From NCBI RefSeq assembly GCF_019459225.1, contig NZ_JAIAZY010000002.1, forward strand, positions 62,001 through 126,000: a stretch of 64,000 bases of DNA, written 5' to 3'. Positions within the stretch are counted from its first letter, which is position 1; the number at the start of each line of letters is the position of its first letter. Shown piece by piece: positions 58,194 to 64,000 of this stretch. A program made the translations under genes and the position numbers. The notes below the pieces were generated by a model, which was not told where the DNA came from, ran no database searches, and was given only the letters and a program-made list of their open reading frames with translations. This DNA is from Bacillus sp. IITD106 (GTDB lineage: Bacteria; Bacillota; Bacilli; Bacillales; Bacillaceae_C).

Positions 58194-58234
58194 AACCCCC
58201 TTTCCTCTCATATGTATGAGTGAAAAGGGGGTTT
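58194..58234 (-). terminator. Terminator between the floA operon and yqfC, overlapping the yqfC ribosome binding site
   Basis: Minus strand AAACCCCCTTT-TCACTCAT, loop ACAT, ATGAG-AGGAAAGGGGGTT followed by CTTTTTT. The 3' arm contains AAAGGGGG, 9 nt before ATG of yqfC. Confidence 0.88.
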
Positions 58235-58244
58235 CATTCTTCTG

Positions 58245-58730
58245 TTATGAACGTTTTAACCTATCATATGGCCTTAAGGCGCGTGGAGGACCCAGCACCT
58301 CTGACATGACAATCCCTTTAAGAATATCATTACTTTGAAATTGAAATTCAGGTTTTTGTTCATGTTTGATATCATCATCAATCTTTTTAATAACTTTGAC
58401 CTTTGCACGGTGGTTTTCTTCTTCTGCTTTCAGCTCTTCCATTTTTTTCATTAATTCTTCTTGTTTCTTATTAACAGTTGATTCAGTCCTATTTATAAGA
58501 ATATCCGCAGCCTCTTTTAGGCTTCGAGCTTTCGAAAGGTCAGGAAAAACCTCCTGCATTGGCTTAACTGTTTCTTCAGCATCCTCTTGATAGGTTTGTA
58601 TTGGTCTTGCAACGGGAGGCGGCATGCGAAGCTCTCGATGCTCCTGTTGCTTCTGTTGATTAGTGTCGCTTTTACGTTTAAAAATAAAACTTACTATTGC
58701 TATTAATAAAAATAATAAAAATTGTTCCAA
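58245..58730 (-). CDS. Membrane-anchored coiled-coil protein in the YqfB position
   Basis: 161 residues. An N-terminal hydrophobic segment (MEQFLLFLLIAIVSFIF, 1-17), a basic/Gln-rich linker, then a long charged helix likely coiled-coil (about 68-125, NKKQEELMKKMEELKAEEEN) and a C-terminal tail with RPYDRLKRS. It follows floA by about 32 nt. B. subtilis has yqfB here. No catalytic motif; role near flotillin is inference. Confidence 0.7.
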   Translation of the reverse strand: MEQFLLFLLIAIVSFIFKRKSDTNQQKQQEHRELRMPPPVARPIQTYQEDAEETVKPMQEVFPDLSKARSLKEAADILINRTESTVNKKQEELMKKMEELKAEEENHRAKVKVIKKIDDDIKHEQKPEFQFQSNDILKGIVMSEVLGPPRALRPYDRLKRS

Positions 58731-58762
58731 AGGAGTTACCCCCTTTCAATTAGCTACACACA

Positions 58763-59761
58763 TTATTCTGGTTTATTTTTATCAACTGGTTTAGTCATTT
58801 TGCCAATGGAGTCGCGCATATCTGTATCAGCACCGATATTTTTCAATGAAAAATAATCCATTACACCTAAGTTCCCTGATTTTAATGCTTCTGCCATAGC
58901 TTGAGGTACTTCAGCTTCGGCCTCAACAACCTTAGCTCTCATTTCCTCAACTCGGGCCTTCATCTCTTGCTCATTGGCAACAGCCATTGCTCTTCTTTCT
59001 TCCGCTTTCGCTTGAGCAATTTTCTTATCGGCTTCCGCTTGGTCAGTTTGTAGCTGTGCTCCAATATTTTTACCGATATCAACGTCAGCAATGTCAATCG
59101 ATAGGATTTCAAAAGCTGTACCGGAATCTAGCCCTTTTGATAAAACTGTACGTGAAATCATATCAGGATTTTCAAGGACCTTTTTATGATTATCACTGGA
59201 TCCGATTGTGGAGACGACACCTTCACCTACACGTGCGATGACAGTATCCTCACCCGCACCCCCAACGAGACGTTCGATGTTGGCACGTACTGTTATACGG
59301 GCTTTTGCCTTCACTTCAATTCCGTCCATCGCTACACCCGCGATAAATGGCGTTTCAATAACTTTTGGATTAACACTCATTTGTACAGCCTCTAACACGT
59401 TACGACCAGCAAGATCGATCGCTGCAGCACGTTCGAAAGTCAATTCGATATTGGCACGTTGGGCAGCAATTAATGCATTGACGACCCTATCAACATTACC
59501 CCCTGCAAGATAATGGCTTTCAAGCTGGTTTGTACTTACTTTAATTCCTGCTTTATGTGCTTTAATTAATGGATTTACAACTCTCCCAGGAATGACCCTT
59601 CTTAATCTCATCCCAATCAATGTGAAAATTCCAATTTTTACTCCTGCCGCAAGGGCGGAAATCCACAGTCCAATCGGCACAAATGTAAATAATACCGATA
59701 GAACGATGATTCCAATGATGATCGCTACTATTGCAAAAATTAATTCTGGACCTAATGGCAT
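58763..59761 (-). CDS. floA: Flotillin-like protein FloA (YqfA)
   Basis: 332 residues. Two short hydrophobic segments at the start (about 5-50), then a long PHB-like domain ([20 protein letters not shown] region) and helices with EA-rich sequence ([20 protein letters not shown], about 245-265). Scaffold of functional membrane microdomains in Bacillus. It lies 28 nt after yqeZ. Confidence 0.94.
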   Translation of the reverse strand: MPLGPELIFAIVAIIIGIIVLSVLFTFVPIGLWISALAAGVKIGIFTLIGMRLRRVIPGRVVNPLIKAHKAGIKVSTNQLESHYLAGGNVDRVVNALIAAQRANIELTFERAAAIDLAGRNVLEAVQMSVNPKVIETPFIAGVAMDGIEVKAKARITVRANIERLVGGAGEDTVIARVGEGVVSTIGSSDNHKKVLENPDMISRTVLSKGLDSGTAFEILSIDIADVDIGKNIGAQLQTDQAEADKKIAQAKAEERRAMAVANEQEMKARVEEMRAKVVEAEAEVPQAMAEALKSGNLGVMDYFSLKNIGADTDMRDSIGKMTKPVDKNKPE

Positions 59762-59789
59762 ATTATTACCCCCTATTAAAAATAAAAGT

Positions 59790-61094
59790 CTACTGAATTT
59801 CTCTTACTACGATGCGTGAACCTTCTACTTTCACGACTTTCACTTTTGTATGATTTTCAATAAAACTTCCTTCAGCCACTACATCAAGACGTTCATCATC
59901 AACTTTTACCGTGCCGGAAGGTCTTAAAGGTGTAACCGTAACCCCTTCACGTCCAATGAGTTCTAGTCGATTTACGTTTGAAACGTAGCCGCTTTCCGTG
60001 TTTGTTGAATCAGTTAAGACTAACTTCTTAAATATATTCATACGCTTTCCAAACACCTTTAACATTATAATAATTACTAAAATGGATAAAAATAAAGCAA
60101 CAACGATAGAAATGGTAATGTGTAATACATTTCCGCCTGCCATAATGATACTGCCGATTACAGCCACTGTTCCAAGCAGCCCGGCAATTCCACCCGCCAG
60201 GAAAAACTCCGCTGCAATTAAGAGAATCCCTAATACAAATAAGATGATGGCTTCATAGCCAGCAAGTCCAGCAACATAATGTCCGTAAAAGAAGAGCAGC
60301 AATGCACTTAAGCCCATCCCTCCAGGCAATCCAAAACCTGGTGAGTACAGTTCTAGTACAAGTCCTAAACTTGCAATTGATAGAAGAATGGGTACAACTA
60401 CGGGATTCGTAATAAACCTGGCAAAAGATTCTGCAAAAGTAGGTTTAACTGTATGAATATTCGCATCCCCATACCCTAATGTTGCCAGAAGCTCATCTAT
60501 ATCTTTTACAGTACCTTCAGAGTATTTAACCTTAAGAGCTTGTTTTGCATTTAGGGTTAATAACTCCCCTTTTCCCTTTAACTCAGGTAAATCAATATCG
60601 CCCTTCACCATGGCCTTAGCAATCTCGGGGTTACGCCCATGTTCTTCAGCTACACCTGCCATAGCCGCAAGCCACATACTCTGGGCTTTTTCTCCGGCAG
60701 TATTACCAGCTTCATCAACAACTGCAGAGGCTCCCATCGTCGCATTAGGTTTCATATAAATTTCATCTGTGTGGAGAGCAATATACGCTCCTGCGGAAAT
60801 CGCCCATGAATTCACGAATGTAAGAGTTTTAATCTCTGTATTTGAAATAATATTCCCGATATCACGTGCGGATTCAACAAGACCTCCCGGCGTATTCATA
60901 TCAAAAATAATTAAATCTGCATTATTCTCTTCTGCAGTATTAATTGCTCTTTTTAAATACGCAGATAGTCCTTTTTCCACTTCTTTATTAATCGGTATTA
61001 CATAAACGTTCGCCCCTTTGCCATCAGCCTGTACTGGTAATACAGATAAAATAAGAGCCGCCAGCATAGAGATAGCAATCAACACTTTTCGCAT
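59790..61094 (-). CDS. yqeZ: NfeD1b-type membrane serine protease YqeZ
   Basis: 434 residues. Signal/anchor helix (about 4-22), a ClpP-class protease domain with [14 protein letters not shown] and the catalytic Ser in [14 protein letters not shown] (about 93-106), then four membrane helices (about 230-360) and an OB-fold C-terminal domain. Usually paired with floA, as here, in the same operon. Confidence 0.92.
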   Translation of the reverse strand: MRKVLIAISMLAALILSVLPVQADGKGANVYVIPINKEVEKGLSAYLKRAINTAEENNADLIIFDMNTPGGLVESARDIGNIISNTEIKTLTFVNSWAISAGAYIALHTDEIYMKPNATMGASAVVDEAGNTAGEKAQSMWLAAMAGVAEEHGRNPEIAKAMVKGDIDLPELKGKGELLTLNAKQALKVKYSEGTVKDIDELLATLGYGDANIHTVKPTFAESFARFITNPVVVPILLSIASLGLVLELYSPGFGLPGGMGLSALLLFFYGHYVAGLAGYEAIILFVLGILLIAAEFFLAGGIAGLLGTVAVIGSIIMAGGNVLHITISIVVALFLSILVIIIMLKVFGKRMNIFKKLVLTDSTNTESGYVSNVNRLELIGREGVTVTPLRPSGTVKVDDERLDVVAEGSFIENHTKVKVVKVEGSRIVVREIQ

Positions 61095-61198
61095 CCAATC
61101 CCCCCTTCCGAAGCGTTCATAACAGTAATACGAATAATTAAGGATAAAGATTCAAAAATAATTTAGATTCTCTCACTATTATACCTGAAAAAAGCAAA

Positions 61199-61229
61199 AA
61201 AGCCGACAAGCATTATGCTTACCGACTTT
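61199..61229 (-). terminator. Terminator of rpsU-yqeY
   Basis: Minus strand AAAGTCGGTAAGCAT, AA, TGCTTGTCGGCTTTTTTG. Immediately after the yqeY stop. Confidence 0.85.
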
Positions 61230-61242
61230 CCTTCATTGTTTA

Positions 61243-61689
61243 TTACGATAAATACCGCCCAACTAGCTTGCTAACGAGTGATCCGTCTGCCTTCCCTTTT
61301 ACTTTCGGCATCAAAATACCCATTACTTTGCCCATATCAGCTTTAGAAGCTGCACCTGTTTCGGAAATGGCCTCTTTTACAAGTGCTTCCACTTCTTCTT
61401 CCGATAGTTGTGGTGGCATATATTGTTCCACAAAAGTAAGTTCGTTTTGAACTTTATTGGCAAGATCGTCACGATCCGCTTTTTGAAATTCATGGAGGGA
61501 GTCTTTGCGTTGCTTTACTTCGCGAGAAAGGACTGTCAATTCTTCTTCTTCCGATAATTGTTGTTTGCCAAGCTTAATAGATTCATTTTGCAAGGCTGCT
61601 TTTAGCATTCGGATGACGGAAAGTTTTTCTTTTTCTTTATTCTTCATCGCTTGTTTCATATCTTCGTTTAAACGCTCAAGAAGACCCAT
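61243..61689 (-). CDS. yqeY: GatB/Yqey domain protein YqeY
   Basis: 148 residues: [20 protein letters not shown] start, helical. The C-terminal half ([20 protein letters not shown]) is like the tail domain of GatB. Possibly tRNA-associated; function not fixed. ATG 61689, 12 nt after rpsU, same transcript. Confidence 0.92.
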   Translation of the reverse strand: MGLLERLNEDMKQAMKNKEKEKLSVIRMLKAALQNESIKLGKQQLSEEEELTVLSREVKQRKDSLHEFQKADRDDLANKVQNELTFVEQYMPPQLSEEEVEALVKEAISETGAASKADMGKVMGILMPKVKGKADGSLVSKLVGRYLS

Positions 61690-61701
61690 ATTTACACCTC
61701 T

Positions 61702-61875
61702 TTAGAACTTACGCTTTCTGGCAGCTTCTGATTTTTTCTTACGTCTTACGCTTGGCTTTTCATAAAATTCGCGCTTTCTGTATTCTTGTAAAGTCCCTGT
61801 TTTAGAAACTGTACGTTTGAAGCGACGAAGAGCATCTTCAAGCGATTCGTTTTTACGAACTACTGTTTTTGACAT
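61702..61875 (-). CDS. rpsU: 30S ribosomal protein S21
   Basis: 57 residues: [20 protein letters not shown] and the basic end [17 protein letters not shown] 61875 has GGAGGGAGGGAAAG upstream; the longer frame to 61941 is rejected. Own promoter at 61941-61969. Confidence 0.97.
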   Translation of the reverse strand: MSKTVVRKNESLEDALRRFKRTVSKTGTLQEYRKREFYEKPSVRRKKKSEAARKRKF

Positions 61876-61940
61876 CTCTCTTTCCCTCCCTCCGAACATA
61901 GCAATAACATGTTCATACACAGAAATCCATGTACTTTGCA

Positions 61941-61969
61941 ATTATAATATAAGGCTTTTGACAGGTCAA
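61941..61969 (-). promoter_or_regulatory. SigA-type promoter of rpsU-yqeY
   Basis: Minus strand TTGACC (61969-61964), 17-nt spacer, TATAAT (61946-61941). Confidence 0.75.
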
Positions 61970-62052
61970 CAATCTTATTACTAAAAGGTAGTCGCGAGCA
62001 TTTAAGCATGTCTAAAAAACTGCATCATATATTTAGTTGAGAGGTGAAGGAC

Positions 62053-62979
62053 ATGCTTTATATTTTATTATTTATTATTCTAGCTGGCTGCTTTTTACTT
62101 GGAATGACGATGATGAGAATTGGTTTATTCAATTTATCCGGAAGTACGATGGAAAAATGGCTTCAAAAAATGACAAGAACGCCTTTTTTGGGGTTTCTTG
62201 CAGGTATTGGAATGACAGTAGTTCTTCAAAGCAGCTCGGCTGTGACGGTCATCGCTGTTGGACTTGTATCTGCTCGCATCCTCACTTTTCCGCAAACAAT
62301 CGGTATAATATTAGGTACAAATATTGGCACTACGATTACGTTGGAATTTTTCACCTTCGATTTATCCAAAGTGATTGTACCTCTTTTATTGATCGGAACA
62401 GTTCTACAATTTTTTAAAAATATAAAAATAAAAAGCAGCAGCTTTATTTTACTTGGCATTGGAATTATTTTTGCGTCGATGAATGGATTTGAATGGCTAT
62501 CTGGACCACTTGCAGACATCAAATACATAGATAACTTAATATATGTAATGAAGGATCATTCTGTTATTTCTTTTCTTACTGGAACCTTGCTGACTGCTAT
62601 TATTCAATCGAGTACCGTCATGACCGGAATAGCCATGAGCTTCTTATCGGTTGGAACATTTCCGCTCGAAACAGGCATCGCTATAATGATAGGGGCAAAT
62701 ATCGGTACTTGTGCAACTGCCTTATTTGCATCAATAGGAGCGGGGCGGGAAGCAAGACAAACAGCATTTGCCCATATTTGGCTAAATGTTGGAGGCGCCA
62801 TTCTATTTTTCCCCTTTATTTCATTATTAGCGGATTTTAGCCGTCTTCTTGCTGTCGATCCTAACACTCAACTTGCACATGCTAGCGTTATTTATAATGT
62901 GGTCTGCTCGCTTATGGTGTTGCCATTTGCGAAGGAATTTGGACTTTTTATTATCAAACTGCATGGCAGAAAAAAGTAG
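62053..62979 (+). CDS. yqeW: Na/Pi cotransporter-family protein YqeW
   Basis: 308 residues. Two repeats of the Na/Pi motif, TVVLQSSSAVTVIAVGLV (about 56-73) and TAIIQSSTVMTGIAMSFL (about 180-197), with QSSS/QSST. About eight membrane helices. It lacks the PhoU-like tail found in longer relatives. ATG 62053 with AGAGGTG upstream; GTG 62044 is an alternative. Confidence 0.9.
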   Translation: MLYILLFIILAGCFLLGMTMMRIGLFNLSGSTMEKWLQKMTRTPFLGFLAGIGMTVVLQSSSAVTVIAVGLVSARILTFPQTIGIILGTNIGTTITLEFFTFDLSKVIVPLLLIGTVLQFFKNIKIKSSSFILLGIGIIFASMNGFEWLSGPLADIKYIDNLIYVMKDHSVISFLTGTLLTAIIQSSTVMTGIAMSFLSVGTFPLETGIAIMIGANIGTCATALFASIGAGREARQTAFAHIWLNVGGAILFFPFISLLADFSRLLAVDPNTQLAHASVIYNVVCSLMVLPFAKEFGLFIIKLHGRKK

Positions 62980-62981
62980 AA

Positions 62982-63653
62982 TTAATAATCTGATTCTCCC
63001 GATAACCCTTTCATGATGGCTACTCCTGAGCTTGCACCAATTCGAGTCGCACCCGCTTTAATCATGCTTTGTACATCCTCTATTGTACGTACGCCTCCCG
63101 ATGCTTTTACACCAAGATCAGGGCCTACTGCTTTTCTCATGAGTTCTATATCTTTTACCGTGGCTCCTCCTGTTGAAAAGCCGGTTGAAGTTTTTACAAA
63201 ATCTGCTCCTGCCTTTTTAGCAATTTTACATGCGTTTTCCTTTTCCTGATCTGTTAATAGGGAGGTTTCAATGATCACTTTAACTAATGCTTTTCCTTTC
63301 GCGGCAGCACAAACTGCTGAAATATCCCTTTCTACTAGCTCAAAATTTCCATCTTTTAGAGCACCTATATTAATAACCATATCGATTTCATTCGCCCCAT
63401 TTTCAATAGCATTTTTTGTTTCAAATGCTTTTGTCTCAGGAGTAGTTGCACCAAAAGGGAATCCTATTACCGTACACACTTTAACATCCGTTGCTTGTAG
63501 TACGCTTGAAACGTACTGAACCCAAGTCGGATTTACACAAACAGAGGCAAAATGGTATTTTTTTGCTTCTTCACATAATGTAGTTATATTTTCTTTTGTT
63601 GCATCAGCTTTTAACAGCGTATGGTCAATATATCTCGCAATATTGTCTGCCAT
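62982..63653 (-). CDS. deoC: Deoxyribose-phosphate aldolase
   Basis: 223 residues. Schiff-base Lys in [10 protein letters not shown] (about 152) region, [15 protein letters not shown] (about 180-194) and [10 protein letters not shown] (about 206-215). Cleaves 2-deoxyribose 5-phosphate to glyceraldehyde 3-phosphate and acetaldehyde. ATG 63653 after AAAGGAGC. Converges with yqeW, with only 2 nt between stop codons. Confidence 0.95.
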   Translation of the reverse strand: MADNIARYIDHTLLKADATKENITTLCEEAKKYHFASVCVNPTWVQYVSSVLQATDVKVCTVIGFPFGATTPETKAFETKNAIENGANEIDMVINIGALKDGNFELVERDISAVCAAAKGKALVKVIIETSLLTDQEKENACKIAKKAGADFVKTSTGFSTGGATVKDIELMRKAVGPDLGVKASGGVRTIEDVQSMIKAGATRIGASSGVAIMKGLSGESDY

Positions 63654-63708
63654 ATTTTAACAGGCTCCTTTACTTGGAAGTTGATATTTTAATTTATATT
63701 AACATGAA

Positions 63709-63734
63709 TAAAGGCTATCCCCAAATGATACGGG
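63709..63734 (-). terminator. Terminator of mtaB
   Basis: AAAGGCTATCCC pairs with GGGATAGCCTTTT with runs of A and T on either side; downstream of the mtaB stop. Confidence 0.8.
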
Positions 63735-63790
63735 ATAGCCTTTTATAGAAAAACTGATTTACGCTTCAAGCGTAGTCTTCTTTTTACCTA

Positions 63791-64000
63791 CTAAATTGCC
63801 ATTGAATTTTCTTCTGTTATATCGTCCATTATTCGTACGAACTGACCCTCATTATAAGGGTAGCCGGCCTTTGTAATTTTTACTTTTACAAGCTTGCCAA
63901 CCATATCTTCTGAAGCTGGGAATACAACTTTCAAATAATTGTCTGTATATCCTTCATACAGTCCACTTTCAGGATTTTCTTTATACGGTTCTTCTGGGAT
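63791..64000 (-). CDS. mtaB: tRNA threonylcarbamoyladenosine methylthiotransferase MtaB, C-terminal part (cut by window edge)
   Basis: Only the last 69 codons are present, ending VRIMDDITEENSMAI. The fragment with EGYTDNYLKVVFPA and LVKVKITKAGYPY looks like the TRAM domain that ends this radical-SAM family (B. subtilis YqeV), which lies next to deoC. The catalytic Fe-S part is outside the window. Confidence 0.8.
   Translation of the reverse strand: MPEEPYKENPESGLYEGYTDNYLKVVFPASEDMVGKLVKVKITKAGYPYNEGQFVRIMDDITEENSMAI

Overview
The window is 64 kb of low-GC Firmicute chromosome. It has dense, short-spaced operons, strong purine-rich ribosome binding sites, frequent GTG and TTG starts, a glycine riboswitch, a T-box and sporulation genes. 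Gene content and order follow the yqh-yqg-yqf-yqe region of Bacillus subtilis closely, so the source is a member of the Bacillaceae outside the B. subtilis group. The differences from B. subtilis are an NrdJ-type ribonucleotide reductase beside yqhL, no pst operon next to pbpA, a znuCB-zur operon, and an extra acyl-CoA dehydrogenase between cccA and sigA. There are no rRNA or tRNA genes, prophages, CRISPR arrays or transposase genes.

Layout. 1-8.3 kb: the nrdJ 5' end, yqhL, a relic of an AAA ATPase gene, the glycine cleavage operon gcvT-gcvPA-gcvPB behind a tandem glycine riboswitch, and the divergent yqhH-yqhG pair. 8.3-12.8 kb: yqzE, aroK and the competence pseudopilus operon comGA-GG, with a short comGG that has no standard start codon. 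13-22.7 kb: small yqg genes, a metallo-beta-lactamase-fold hydrolase, a lipoprotein, an LTA-synthase-family enzyme, glucokinase, a rhomboid protease, 5-formyl-THF cyclo-ligase, L33 and two small membrane-anchored proteins. 22.7-29.8 kb: pbpA, an MFS protein, sodA, yqgB, yqfZ, ispG and yqfW. 29.9-38.7 kb: the zinc operon with a Zur-like operator, nfo, the RNA helicase cshB, ispH, yqfO and trmK. 38.7-46.4 kb: cytochrome c-550, the acyl-CoA dehydrogenase, the yqxD-dnaG-sigA macromolecular synthesis operon, a PPDK regulatory protein and ccpN. 46.5-52.3 kb: glyQS with its T-box, recO, yqzL, era and cdd. 52.4-64 kb: dgkA, ybeY, pgpH, phoH, the sporulation genes yqfD and yqfC, the floA/yqeZ membrane genes, yqeY, rpsU, a Na/Pi cotransporter, deoC and the 3' end of mtaB.

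The most unusual content is non-coding. Two copies of a small MITE-like element, at 32472-32713 and 49686-49839 in opposite orientation, share a 124-nt core with only two differences. They have short terminal inverted repeats, and copy 1 has a 7-bp target duplication that lands on the nfo stop codon. Copy 1 carries a 118-nt insert made of two tandem structured units whose stems differ but stay paired. Every small hairpin in the insert has an AGGAC or AGGAT loop closed by AC/GT. Copy 2 carries a different palindrome, between 10-nt direct repeats, at another site. Two genes, yqxD and comGG, appear to start at ATT.

All gene identities come from reading the translations and from memory of the protein families. 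No database search was run.
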